Source of the DNA: Clostridiales bacterium
Lineage (GTDB): Bacteria > Bacillota > Peptococcia > DRI-13 > UBA5745
Length of the DNA: 36,176 nucleotides
Assembly: GCA_009777025.1 (NCBI GenBank)
Contig: WRMS01000003.1
Span: 1 to 36,176, forward strand
Direction: 5' to 3'
How positions within the stretch are numbered: the stretch's first letter is position 1; each line of letters begins with the position of its first letter. Shown here one piece after another: positions 9,125 to 16,935 of the stretch. The translations under genes were made by a program, and so were the position numbers. The notes beneath the pieces were generated by a model. That model ran no database searches. It was not told the origin of the DNA and worked only from the letters and a program-made list of their open reading frames with translations.

Positions 9125-9131
9125 CATTGAA

Positions 9132-9171
9132 CGAATCTTCGTTCAGCAGAGGATTCGGACCCGTGCCGAAC
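9132..9171 (+). repeat. 40-bp dispersed structured repeat, copy 2
   Basis: Gap-free match to the minus-strand copy at 11788-11827, 35 of 40 bases identical by eye. It can fold as GTTC-GCA against TGC-GAAC around a GGATTCGG loop, and with flanking bases also as TGAACGAA/TTCGTTCA. It lies directly after the T-box terminator and before the acyl-CoA synthetase gene, so it would be in that mRNA's 5' region. Confidence 0.7.
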
Positions 9172-9287
9172 GTTAGATGCGTCCATGCACACACGATTCA
9201 CAGCGGCGCTCATTGATTGTGGAAGGCCGGACGGCTGGGAGGAAATACCGATAAGCCGCCGAAAGTATAAGAAAGAGGTGAAGGGCA

Positions 9288-10952
9288 ATGGAAAAGCTTT
9301 GGGAAATCACCCTGGGGGATCTGCTGGACTATCAGGCGGAGCGGCATCCGGATCAGGACTGCGTCATATACAATGACAGGCCTTTCCGGACTACGTACCG
9401 GGAGTTTCGGGACAAGGTCAATTTGGTAGCCAAAGGTTTTCTAAAACTGGGCGTCAAAAAAGGGGATCACATCTCCATGTGGGGAACGAATGTACCGGAA
9501 TGGCAGCTCGCCTTATGGGCGGCTTCCAAGATTGGCGCCGTCCTGGTGACGGTCAATACCGCGTACAAAATCTTTGAGGCGGAGTACCTGCTGCGCCAGT
9601 CGGATACCCATACGCTGGTCATGACAGAAGGCTTCAAGGACAGCGACTATGTGGCGATCATGCAGGAGTTGGTACCGGAGCTGGAAGGCGCAAGCCCGGG
9701 CGAATGGGAAAGCGATGTGCTGCCCTGCCTGAAGAACATCCTCTTATGCGGCGGCAAGGAGCTGTCCGGTATGCGCAACTGGGAATCGCTTTACGAACTC
9801 GGAAAAGAAATCAGCGACGAGACGCTGGCGGAGGCGCAGAAAGCCTGTCATTTCCACGACGTGGTGAATATGCAATACACATCCGGTACGACAGGCTTCC
9901 CGAAGGGCGTCATGCTGACGCACCTGAACATTTTAAATAACGGTTTATCCATCGGCGACTGTATGAAATTCTCGACGGCGGATAGATTGTGCCTGACTGT
10001 TCCCCTGTTTCATTGCTTCGGTTTGGTGCTGGCAACCATGGCGGCGGTCACCCACGCTTCGACGATGTGTATCGTCGAAGCCTTCAGCCCTGCGGCTGTG
10101 CTGAAAACCATCCATGAAGAAAAATGTACTGCCTTTCACGGCGTTCCCACAATGTTTATCGCGATGATGGACCACCCGGACTTTGCCAGGACGGATTTTT
10201 CCCAAATGCGGACCGGTATCATGGCCGGTTCTCCCTGCCCGGTCAAAGTCATGCGGCAGGTGGTGGATCAGATGAATATGTCAGAAATTACTATTGTCTA
10301 TGGGCTGACAGAGTCTTCTCCCGGCTGTACACAGACCACTACGGAAGATTCCCTGGAATTGCGGGTTTCTACGGTGGGGCGCAGTCTGCCCTTCGTCGAG
10401 ACAAAAGTTGTAGACCCGGATACGGGGGAGGAATGCATACCCGGCGTTCCCGGTGAATTTATGGCCAGGGGATATAATATAATGAAAGGCTATTATAAAA
10501 TGCCGGAAGCTACGGCTGCCGCGATTACGGAAGATGGTTGGCTTCACTCCGGCGATCTGGCGACGGTGGACGAAAACGGGTATTATAAAATTACAGGCCG
10601 TATTAAGGATATGATCATCCGGGGGGGCGAAAACATCTATCCAAAGGAGATCGAGGAATGCTACTATACTCATCCAGACATTCAGGATGTACAGGTGATC
10701 GGCATCCCCAGCGAAGCGTATGGAGAGGAAGTTATGGCTTATGTCATACTGAAGCCGGGCATAAGCATGACAGAGGACGAAGCCAGGGAATTCGTACGGA
10801 CGCGGATCGCCCGTCATAAAGTGCCGAAATACGTAGCGTTCATTGATGAATTCCCCATGACCGCCAGCGGCAAGATCCAGAAATATAAACTCCGTGATAT
10901 GGCAGTGGATATGCTCAAGTTGCATGACGCCGCCAGTATCGAGACAGCGTGA
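9288..10952 (+). CDS. Acyl-CoA synthetase (AMP-forming fatty acid/carboxylate CoA ligase)
   Basis: A 554-residue member of the AMP-dependent ligase superfamily, which makes an acyl-adenylate from a carboxylic acid and ATP and then the acyl-CoA. Motifs: P-loop YTSGTTGFPKGVMLTH (about 192-207), the GLTESSPG adenine/acyl region, GWLHSGDLATVDENGYYKITGR, the hinge RIKDMIIRGGENIYPKEIE, and the C-terminal catalytic lysine in SGKIQKYKL. It resembles medium/short-chain acyl-CoA synthetases of the YngI/ACSF2 type more than acetyl-CoA synthetase. The start follows an AGGTGA-type site. The TIM-barrel gene begins 17 bases after the stop. Expression is under the upstream T-box, apparently leucine responsive, so a branched-chain acid such as isovalerate or a keto-acid-derived product is a possible substrate (inference). 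Confidence 0.92.
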   Translation: MEKLWEITLGDLLDYQAERHPDQDCVIYNDRPFRTTYREFRDKVNLVAKGFLKLGVKKGDHISMWGTNVPEWQLALWAASKIGAVLVTVNTAYKIFEAEYLLRQSDTHTLVMTEGFKDSDYVAIMQELVPELEGASPGEWESDVLPCLKNILLCGGKELSGMRNWESLYELGKEISDETLAEAQKACHFHDVVNMQYTSGTTGFPKGVMLTHLNILNNGLSIGDCMKFSTADRLCLTVPLFHCFGLVLATMAAVTHASTMCIVEAFSPAAVLKTIHEEKCTAFHGVPTMFIAMMDHPDFARTDFSQMRTGIMAGSPCPVKVMRQVVDQMNMSEITIVYGLTESSPGCTQTTTEDSLELRVSTVGRSLPFVETKVVDPDTGEECIPGVPGEFMARGYNIMKGYYKMPEATAAAITEDGWLHSGDLATVDENGYYKITGRIKDMIIRGGENIYPKEIEECYYTHPDIQDVQVIGIPSEAYGEEVMAYVILKPGISMTEDEAREFVRTRIARHKVPKYVAFIDEFPMTASGKIQKYKLRDMAVDMLKLHDAASIETA

Positions 10953-10969
10953 GGGAGAAAGGAGAGAAT

Positions 10970-11779
10970 ATGATGAAATACGGTTTTTCTACCATAGGCT
11001 GTCCCGAATGGTTATGGAAAGAAGTCGTTTCCACAGCGAAAGACCTGGGCTATGACGGCATAGAGCTTAGAGGCCTTGCGAACAAAGAGTACCTTCCTTC
11101 AACCCGCAGTTTTTCCATAGAGAATTGCAGCGAGATCCGGCTTCAGCTGGAGGCGCTGGAGCTCTCGATTCCCTGCCTGAGTACTTCCGCGTTTATCTAT
11201 GACAAGAATCTGCAGGAGAAAGCTCAGACAGAGATGCGGGACTACATTAACCTGGCGCCGCTTCTGGATACGCCTTTCGTACGGGTGTTAGCGGATAAGG
11301 AAGCTGTACCGGGTAAAGATGTGGACGAAGGGGTCGTGCTGGAGAACTTACGGGAAATCTCAAGCCTTGCCGAAGACAAAGAAGTCATGATTTTGGTGGA
11401 GTCCAACGGCGTATTTGCGGATTCCCGGCGGCTTGCCGCCCTCATGGAGAAGCTGGACGACCCGAATATCGGCGTCCTCTGGGATATCCATCATCCTTAC
11501 CGATTTTTCGGGGAAAGCCCGGCGGAGACCTATAAGCGCTTACAGGATTGGATATGCTATGTCCACATCAAGGATTCCCTCATGGAAAATGGCAAGGTAG
11601 TGTATAAAATGCTGGGGTACGGCGATATACCGCTCAGGGAAGCGCTGCACAGCCTGCAGGAAGCCGGCTACGACGGCTTTATCGTATTGGAATGGCTAAA
11701 GCGCTGGGTGGCGGACCTGGAAGACCCGGGCGTTGTTTTCGCCCATTTCCCCTTTGCCGTGAAACGGATTATGAAGTAG
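10970..11779 (+). CDS. Xylose isomerase-like TIM-barrel protein (sugar phosphate isomerase/epimerase family)
   Basis: It has 269 residues with the IolE/xylose-isomerase-like TIM-barrel signatures: GYDGIELRG near the start, ILVESNG in the middle, IGVLWDIHHPY, YVHIKDS, and GYDGFIVLEW near the end. The Glu, Asp, His and Glu residues in these motifs are the usual divalent metal ligands. The ORF track begins at GTG 10949; ATG 10970 (or 10973) follows an AAAGGAG site and starts MMKYGFSTIG, as family members do. It is 17 bases downstream of the acyl-CoA synthetase, so it shares its T-box control. The substrate is unknown; the family covers sugar, inositol and hydroxypyruvate isomerisation, and this pairing with a CoA ligase does not identify it. 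Confidence 0.87.
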   Translation: MMKYGFSTIGCPEWLWKEVVSTAKDLGYDGIELRGLANKEYLPSTRSFSIENCSEIRLQLEALELSIPCLSTSAFIYDKNLQEKAQTEMRDYINLAPLLDTPFVRVLADKEAVPGKDVDEGVVLENLREISSLAEDKEVMILVESNGVFADSRRLAALMEKLDDPNIGVLWDIHHPYRFFGESPAETYKRLQDWICYVHIKDSLMENGKVVYKMLGYGDIPLREALHSLQEAGYDGFIVLEWLKRWVADLEDPGVVFAHFPFAVKRIMK

Positions 11780-11787
11780 AATGAGAT

Positions 11788-11827
11788 GTTCAGCATGGGC
11801 CCGAATCCTGTGCTGAACGATGATTCG
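11788..11827 (-). repeat. 40-bp dispersed structured repeat, copy 3, between convergent genes
   Basis: On the minus strand GTTCAGCA pairs perfectly with TGCTGAAC around a 15-base loop containing GGATTCGG. The repeat ends two bases from the stop codon of the BCCT gene and eight bases from the isomerase-like gene's stop, so it may serve as a two-way transcript end. No U-tract is present on the plus strand. Confidence 0.7.
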
Positions 11828-11828
11828 T

Positions 11829-13469
11829 TTAGTCAATATCCACTACTTTTCCCGGCCCTTCCATCATCAAAACGGCTTCCGTATCCATCTCGATTTCGGT
11901 TTTGTACTCTCTGTGCCTGGAGGTTATTTCCTCCAGGTATTCTTTCGCATCCTTAAAGAAACTCGCAATGATCAGACAAAACACGATGCCGATGGGAAAG
12001 GCGGCGATGATGGACACCGATTGAAGGCTGTTGATGGAGTTCTCCGCGAAAATCAAGCCGATGGGAAAGATGATGAAAACACAGGCCCAGAACGCCCTGA
12101 CCGGTTTCGCAGATTCTTCGTCCGGGGGAAGGTGGATATAGGAATACGCCGAAATGACCAGGGTCAGGGAATCAAATGTGGTCGAGTAGAACGTCACCAT
12201 CATGACAAAGAGCGCGATCAGCAGGACCTCTGTCAGCGGTAACGTCTCAAAGATTTGGATGATACCCAGATTGACGTCGGTTCCGTCAGCCACCATGCTG
12301 ATGACGTCAATCTTTCCCGCGAGCTGCTGCGAAAGACCATAATTCCCGAATATGATAAAGCTGAGAAAGGTACCGGCAATCCCGTAACCATAGGTGCCGA
12401 GGATCACATTCTTGATCGTCCTTCCGCCGCTGATCATCCCGATAAAGAATGGCGTCGCCACACACCAGGCCATCCAGTATGCCCAGTAGAATATGGTCCA
12501 GTTCTGGGCGAAGCCGTTAATGCCGTCGCCGGAGGCGCGAAGGGGATCCATCCAGGTGGACAGCCCGATGAAGTTTTGAAACAGATTGCCGATCGAGGTT
12601 ATACCGGTCTCGATGATATATCTTGTCTCGCCGCCGACAAATAGGAAGTAGAGCAGCATGGCAAAAAAGATCGTCGTGCATATCGCCGCGGACTTAATGA
12701 TCCCCTGTATCCCGCTGAGGACAGAAATCGTATAGACGGCCGCGATGCAGACGAGGACGCCGATGGTCAGCCCCGCGCTCATAGGAATCGCGAAAACCCG
12801 GCTGAGAGAGGCCGCCAGGAGGGGCGTCGCCAGGGAGAAAGTAGTCGCCGTTCCCGCGAGAAGGGCTAATATAGCGATAAAATCAATGAGTTTACCCACT
12901 GCACCGTCCACTTGATCGCCAAAGAGCGGGCGGCAGGATTCGGAAAACTTTTGCTTGGTCCGTCCTCTGACATGGAGCATAAACGCGAAAGCGACAGCCA
13001 GCATAACGTAGAAACCCCAGGGAATCGGTCCCCAGTGAAACAAAGGGTAGGTGGAAGCCCAGTCCTGGATCCCGCCAAGTTGTTCGACGCGGGGTTCTGC
13101 GGCGTAGAGCGCCCATTCGATAAACGAATAGAAGATAATGTCGGCTGCAAAGACGCCGGTGAAGATCATCGTCGCCCACTGGAAATCGTTATAATGCGGT
13201 TTATCCATACTGCCCAAGCGGATGTGCCCGTATTTGGAAAACGCGATATAAAGGGTGATAAACAAGATTCCCAGCCCGATGAGTATATAGAAAAAACCGA
13301 GCTCATTGCCCAGGAATCCGCGTATCACGTCAGTGATTGCAGTGGATTGCTCCGGCGCGAAAATAAAAATGGCGCAGAGCGCCGCAACGCAAATAAGCGG
13401 TAAAATGATCAGCGGCCAATCCAGCGCTTTCAGCAAGTTGCTCAGCCTATCCTTTGTCATTTGATTCAT
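11829..13469 (-). CDS. BCCT family transporter (choline/betaine/carnitine type)
   Basis: A 546-residue membrane protein with about 12 hydrophobic segments. The BCCT signature region is WTIFYWAYWMAWCVATPFFIGMISGGRT (aromatic substrate box in the eighth helix), and other family marks are FHWGPIPWGFY and TTFDSLTLVIS. BCCT carriers take up quaternary ammonium compounds with Na+ or H+, or exchange them. The gene starts 57 bases after the LicC/LicA fusion gene on the same strand and shares its promoter, which points to choline as substrate. This carrier would replace the LicB permease of classical lic loci. The C-terminal tail is acidic. Glycine betaine or carnitine remain possible substrates. Confidence 0.93.
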   Translation of the reverse strand: MNQMTKDRLSNLLKALDWPLIILPLICVAALCAIFIFAPEQSTAITDVIRGFLGNELGFFYILIGLGILFITLYIAFSKYGHIRLGSMDKPHYNDFQWATMIFTGVFAADIIFYSFIEWALYAAEPRVEQLGGIQDWASTYPLFHWGPIPWGFYVMLAVAFAFMLHVRGRTKQKFSESCRPLFGDQVDGAVGKLIDFIAILALLAGTATTFSLATPLLAASLSRVFAIPMSAGLTIGVLVCIAAVYTISVLSGIQGIIKSAAICTTIFFAMLLYFLFVGGETRYIIETGITSIGNLFQNFIGLSTWMDPLRASGDGINGFAQNWTIFYWAYWMAWCVATPFFIGMISGGRTIKNVILGTYGYGIAGTFLSFIIFGNYGLSQQLAGKIDVISMVADGTDVNLGIIQIFETLPLTEVLLIALFVMMVTFYSTTFDSLTLVISAYSYIHLPPDEESAKPVRAFWACVFIIFPIGLIFAENSINSLQSVSIIAAFPIGIVFCLIIASFFKDAKEYLEEITSRHREYKTEIEMDTEAVLMMEGPGKVVDID

Positions 13470-13526
13470 ACGTTTTTTTTAACCTTTCTACATCTGATCG
13501 GATGGATGATCACAGACCAAACTCGT

Positions 13527-15284
13527 TTAAACCTCAAGCTGGTTCAGCGCCTTTTCGATGAGCTTTTTCGCATACTGATGGAAGCGTTTGGAGTATCGGT
13601 ACTGCCGCAGGGAATAATCCCCGTAGTTTACGCCCATTCTGTTTTTGTATTCACACCACACGGACCAGAGGAGGCCTCCGGCTGCGGCGTAGGCATAGAC
13701 TTTAAACCGGTTCAGATCACTGGCTTCCCCATCGAAATATTGATCGATGACGCGATCGGCGCAGCTTTTATCATAGTTGGCATAAAGGCAAAACATGGCA
13801 ATGTCGATGTGGGGATCGCACATGCCGGCGTACTCCCAATCGATCAGATATACCTGGTCGCCGATAAATACAAAATTGTCCGACACCGCGTCGATATGGC
13901 AAAGGCATTTTTCTTTCGGCATGACGCTGAGCAGAGCGGTCAGTTCGAGGATTTTCTCTTTGGTTTCTTCATAATCCGAAAACTGTGGCTCTCCGTCACG
14001 CAGACTCTCATAATGATCAAGTCTCTCCAACAGGTCAAAGGAATGGGAGACTTGCAATTTCATTTCATGGAGCTTCCGAAGATGCCGCATACAGACGCCC
14101 ACATCCTCGTCGTTCTGGATATCGCATACCCTGGCATCGGTCCAATACTCCGCAACTTTGTAACCGTCGTCCGGCGAGATATAGACGATCTTGTCGGAAA
14201 GGTTTTTGTCAGCAAGGAGTTTGTAGACTTCGGCTTCCTGCCGGCGGTTGATGAGTTCATTGCTGCCTTCACCCGGTACACGCAGGATGTAAGGGGAATC
14301 TGCAACAGAAAAGCGCATAAGGCGGTTGGTCATTCCTTTAAATAAACCGGATATATCGGTGATGTCTTCCGGTGTGACGCCGAATATTTCGCCGATCAGG
14401 TTGATTCGCCTTGAGCGCAGATCCTTCGATTCGCTGTCCAGTTCACGCAATTCTTCATACGTGTTGATCACGTAAGCGGTCTGACCGAGCATAACCCGGG
14501 CATAAGGGAGCATCTTGTTGCCGAAGAACAAGGCCCTTTCCCAAGTTTCTCTATAGAATCTGCGCTGCCTGTCCAACCGGATGACCTGCTCCCTGACTTT
14601 CGCCGCTTCGTCTTCCATGAGATAACACAGGCCCGTCATCGAGTTGCCGGCGCTTTCATCCTCTGTATAGACCAGTTCCATCTTGCGGTTCAAGCGTACA
14701 AAGCTATCGTCGTCCACATATTCAGAAATCGCGTACCAGGAAAAGAATTCATTGCTGTTAAATGGATTGCGGGAGACCCATATATTGCTCGGCACGATGT
14801 AGCAATTGGACAAATGACCGGATGCCAGCCTGAGGGTGTGTAGACTGTCCCGGTTGGCAAACTCGTGATCGTAGATTAATTCTACATCAAAGGCGTCCAT
14901 GAGATACTCCAGCTTCTCCATCATGTAGCCGACGACCACATGGATTTCCGTTACGTTCACGTCGTGAAGCTGCCGTATAATCCGTTCGATAAGGGGCTCG
15001 TTGTTTATCTTCAGGAGGCCTTTCGGAACCCGATTGATCGGTACCATCCGGTGTCCCATTCCTGCCGCGAGGATGACGGCTCGCTGCGGCCTGGCGCCCT
15101 CCATATACTTTGCTGTTTTTTCAGTGATGCAGAAACTGTCGTCAATGTAGCCTTCATCGATCAGTTTCTTTAGCGAAGAATTCACAAGCCCGATGGAAAA
15201 ACCGGTTCGCCTTACGATTTCTCTATGGTTAAGATAGCTATAGTTGGCTAGGACCGCCAATACGATCCAATCCCTCTTGTTCAT
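13527..15284 (-). CDS. Winged-helix / CTP:phosphocholine cytidylyltransferase (LicC) / choline kinase (LicA) fusion
   Basis: About 585 residues in three parts. Residues 1-60 look like a winged helix-turn-helix (LNHREIVRRTGFSIGLVNSSLKKLIDEGYI). Residues 65-290 carry the nucleotidyltransferase motif RAVILAAGMGHRMVPINRVPKGLLKINN. Residues 290-585 are a choline/ethanolamine kinase-like phosphotransferase with CHIDAVSDNFVF (catalytic HxD...N) and YLIDWEYAGMCDPHIDIAMF. Together they would phosphorylate choline and activate it as CDP-choline for decorating surface glycans or making lipids. The ORF track begins at TTG 15335, but the sigma-A promoter's -10 ends at 15336, so transcription starts inside that frame; ATG 15284, with AGGAG upstream, is the real start. 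The gene is first in an operon with the BCCT carrier. Confidence 0.9.
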   Translation of the reverse strand: MNKRDWIVLAVLANYSYLNHREIVRRTGFSIGLVNSSLKKLIDEGYIDDSFCITEKTAKYMEGARPQRAVILAAGMGHRMVPINRVPKGLLKINNEPLIERIIRQLHDVNVTEIHVVVGYMMEKLEYLMDAFDVELIYDHEFANRDSLHTLRLASGHLSNCYIVPSNIWVSRNPFNSNEFFSWYAISEYVDDDSFVRLNRKMELVYTEDESAGNSMTGLCYLMEDEAAKVREQVIRLDRQRRFYRETWERALFFGNKMLPYARVMLGQTAYVINTYEELRELDSESKDLRSRRINLIGEIFGVTPEDITDISGLFKGMTNRLMRFSVADSPYILRVPGEGSNELINRRQEAEVYKLLADKNLSDKIVYISPDDGYKVAEYWTDARVCDIQNDEDVGVCMRHLRKLHEMKLQVSHSFDLLERLDHYESLRDGEPQFSDYEETKEKILELTALLSVMPKEKCLCHIDAVSDNFVFIGDQVYLIDWEYAGMCDPHIDIAMFCLYANYDKSCADRVIDQYFDGEASDLNRFKVYAYAAAGGLLWSVWCEYKNRMGVNYGDYSLRQYRYSKRFHQYAKKLIEKALNQLEV

Positions 15285-15335
15285 CGTATCATATTCACTC
15301 CTGTTCATGAAAAGACGATAATTGCATTTGACCAA

Positions 15336-15364
15336 AATATAAAGCAGACGGACAGGTTTGTCAA
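15336..15364 (-). promoter_or_regulatory. Sigma-A promoter of the choline operon
   Basis: On the minus strand: TTGACA (15364-15359), 17-base spacer, TATATT (15341-15336). Transcription should begin near 15329. This rules out the TTG start at 15335 given in the ORF track. Confidence 0.85.
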
Positions 15365-15375
15365 TACACTGTCCG
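15349..15375. promoter_or_regulatory. Operator-like inverted repeat over the -35 box
   Basis: CGGACAG (15349-15355) and CTGTCCG (15369-15375) form a perfect 7-bp inverted repeat with a 13-base centre that contains the -35 hexamer. A dimeric repressor bound here would block RNA polymerase. The winged-helix domain of the fusion protein encoded just downstream is an obvious candidate (inference). Confidence 0.6.
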
Positions 15376-15416
15376 CCTATTTCTAATTTATTTCTACCTA
15401 TGATTCTACTTTAAGA

Positions 15417-15429
15417 CGAGCTTCGCTCG
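15417..15429 (-). terminator. Small hairpin after the zinc-ribbon gene, possible weak terminator
   Basis: On the minus strand CGAGC-GAA-GCTCG lies right after the stop codon and is followed by TCTT. The stem is only 5 bp and the T-run is poor, so termination is uncertain. Confidence 0.35.
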
Positions 15430-15430
15430 A

Positions 15431-16102
15431 TTATTTAAGGATTCTGAAAGTGCCGATGAAAGGCAGCTCTTTTGCCTTGCCGGAAAACCCGTTAAGCAAA
15501 CCGATGACGCCGAGGGCTAGGATGACAAGCCGGACCACAGTCCTGATCAGGCTTGTAATAAAAGCAAGCCTCCAGGTAAGAAGGGAAGCCAGTAATCGGA
15601 CAACCAGTTCGGCGGCGACGCCCAGAATCGCCAGGATTAGGCCCTGGTTCGCGTGAAAACGGGCGTATTTTGAATCAGGACAGGAAATAAGCGGCAGAAA
15701 AAACAGAATGTAGGCAAGCCCGCCCATGTTCTTGTTTTTCTCGATATCCGCCGGATCATAGGCTTCGGTTTCATCTGCGGTACTTTCGACGATCGTCTTC
15801 AGCGTGTCTAAATTCAGTTGGCTTTGCAAGCCGGACGCTGCTTTCTCCGGAGGCGGCTGACCCTCCGTTTGCTGGGCTTCGGTTTGCTGTGGGTTTTGCT
15901 GCCCTTCGACGGCCGTCTCCGCTTCAACTACTTGATCCTGGGTATCCTGGGTTTCCTGGTTATCCTGTGCGTCCTGGAATTCAGGCTGCTGTTGATCTTG
16001 CTGCGCATCAACAGCTTCGTCGCCGGCGACCGGCTGACCGCAGGAACCACAAAACCGCGCGTCCTCTGCAATCTGCTCCCCACAATTGTTACAAAATGCC
16101 AT
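15431..16102 (-). CDS. Zinc-ribbon membrane protein with Gln-rich linker
   Basis: The protein has 223 residues. The N-terminal double CxxC zinc ribbon (FCNNCGEQIAEDARFCGSCGQPV) is followed by a low-complexity linker rich in Gln, Asp, Glu and Thr (about 28-100). A C-terminal region then has several hydrophobic segments (GGLAYILFFLPLISC, GLILAILGVAAELVVRLLASLL, LVILALGVIGLLNGFSG) around the motif KYARFHANQGLI, as in DUF4870-like small membrane proteins. The ORF track begins at 16135; ATG 16102 with a GGGGG site upstream and the immediate MAFCNNCG is the better start. It is probably a single-gene unit. Function is unknown; family members are thought to be membrane-located with a cytoplasmic ribbon. 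Confidence 0.85.
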   Translation of the reverse strand: MAFCNNCGEQIAEDARFCGSCGQPVAGDEAVDAQQDQQQPEFQDAQDNQETQDTQDQVVEAETAVEGQQNPQQTEAQQTEGQPPPEKAASGLQSQLNLDTLKTIVESTADETEAYDPADIEKNKNMGGLAYILFFLPLISCPDSKYARFHANQGLILAILGVAAELVVRLLASLLTWRLAFITSLIRTVVRLVILALGVIGLLNGFSGKAKELPFIGTFRILK

Positions 16103-16197
16103 ACGTAATCCCCCTGTTCTAAGTTTATTATCCATATCTATATACTGATGAAGAAGCTGGGCATTTGGCCGCTATCGGCATTATGCTTGTACTTCAT

Positions 16198-16590
16198 CTA
16201 CTTTTTTGATGAGCGCATAGCTTTGAGATGCTTGATACTCCCGTCAGAAGCAAGGCGTTTGTAGTCTTCTGATTCCACACCGTATATTGCTATTTTACCA
16301 TCTTCGTTGCAGTGAACACCCCAACCGTATTTTTTGCCAAGCGCAGAAGCACGGAAACATGGTTGTGGCTTTGCAAAAAAATCCTCACGCGCAAGTCCCT
16401 TGCGGTTGCCATTTGATTCGTACAGTACATCATCCGAACTGTACGTATATGGCTGATCAATGAGCATTTCATATTCTATCTGAACAGCAGTACGCGGTTC
16501 CTTTACAGGTGGCTTTTCAGCAACAGTTACCGGGCAATCCTCCGCAACTTCAATAAAAGTGTCAAAATAATTTGTGCTATTCTTAGCCAT
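16198..16590 (-). CDS. DUF6157-like hypothetical protein
   Basis: A 130-residue soluble protein beginning MAKNSTNYFDTFIEVAEDCP, with later segments QIEYEMLIDQPYTYSSDDVLYE, FFAKPQPCFRASALGKKYGWGVH and YGVESEDYKRLASD, ending in LKAMRSSKK. I recognise this pattern as the DUF6157 family, small proteins of unknown function. ATG 16590 has AGGAGG 8 bases upstream, so the longer frame from 16647 is rejected. It is transcribed away from the aminotransferase gene and seems monocistronic. No catalytic motif can be claimed. Confidence 0.8.
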   Translation of the reverse strand: MAKNSTNYFDTFIEVAEDCPVTVAEKPPVKEPRTAVQIEYEMLIDQPYTYSSDDVLYESNGNRKGLAREDFFAKPQPCFRASALGKKYGWGVHCNEDGKIAIYGVESEDYKRLASDGSIKHLKAMRSSKK

Positions 16591-16716
16591 AACCAATCCT
16601 CCTTCCGATAGGATCGATGCCAGAATCTTCCGGTTATTCCCGACCATAGTAGAGCAGAAGCCATTTATGAAATAGTATACCCCTTGATTTGTTCCTTGAC
16701 AAGCAGTAGGAGAACA

Positions 16717-16740
16717 ATTCTGAGTCAGATTCTGAGTCAG
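16717..16740 (+). repeat. 12-bp tandem duplication
   Basis: ATTCTGAGTCAG occurs twice in direct contact (16717-16728, 16729-16740) in the intergenic region between DUF6157 and the aminotransferase gene. Two sites one helical turn apart could be a binding site, or simple slippage. Confidence 0.6.
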
Positions 16741-16832
16741 GTTTATTTGGTTTATACGCAGTTATGCCGCAGGCAGTGATCGCGGCAGGCCGTTTCGATA
16801 TCCCTATAATAATGCGCAGGTTAATCGGTGCT

Positions 16833-16862
16833 TTGACAAGATAGGACGAAACCAATTATACT
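16833..16862 (+). promoter_or_regulatory. Sigma-A promoter of the aminotransferase gene
   Basis: TTGACA at 16833-16838, an 18-base spacer, and TATACT at 16857-16862. It leaves a leader of about 67 bases before the GTG start. Confidence 0.7.
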
Positions 16863-16935
16863 GAGGCATAAAACCGTCGTTTGCATGCGGGAGAAAGCGT
16901 TTTTTCCATAGCGCAGCCGCGGGAAGGAGGATGTT

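Larger units (their letters stand above)
8671..9125 (+). promoter_or_regulatory. T-box riboswitch leader, specifier aligns to CTC (Leu)
   Basis: Transcription-attenuating tRNA sensor. Seen: an AGAGAG bulge and distal loop sequence of stem I (CAGAGAGCTG...ATGCTGCGAGACAGC, 8729-8754); a specifier region AACTCACCCCGGAGC; the T-box core GAGAGTGGTACCGCGG (9053-9068); and a strong terminator after it. Aligning with the Trp T-box in this window (TGG, six bases, GAG) places the specifier at 8774-8776, CTC, a leucine codon. The T-box tetrad UGGU would pair with an ACCA tRNA end, which fits the A73 discriminator of tRNA-Leu. The leader is long, with a roughly 200-base stretch containing two copies of a 14-bp repeat. 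The first gene downstream is an acyl-CoA synthetase, not an aminoacyl-tRNA synthetase or Leu biosynthesis gene. Confidence 0.88.
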
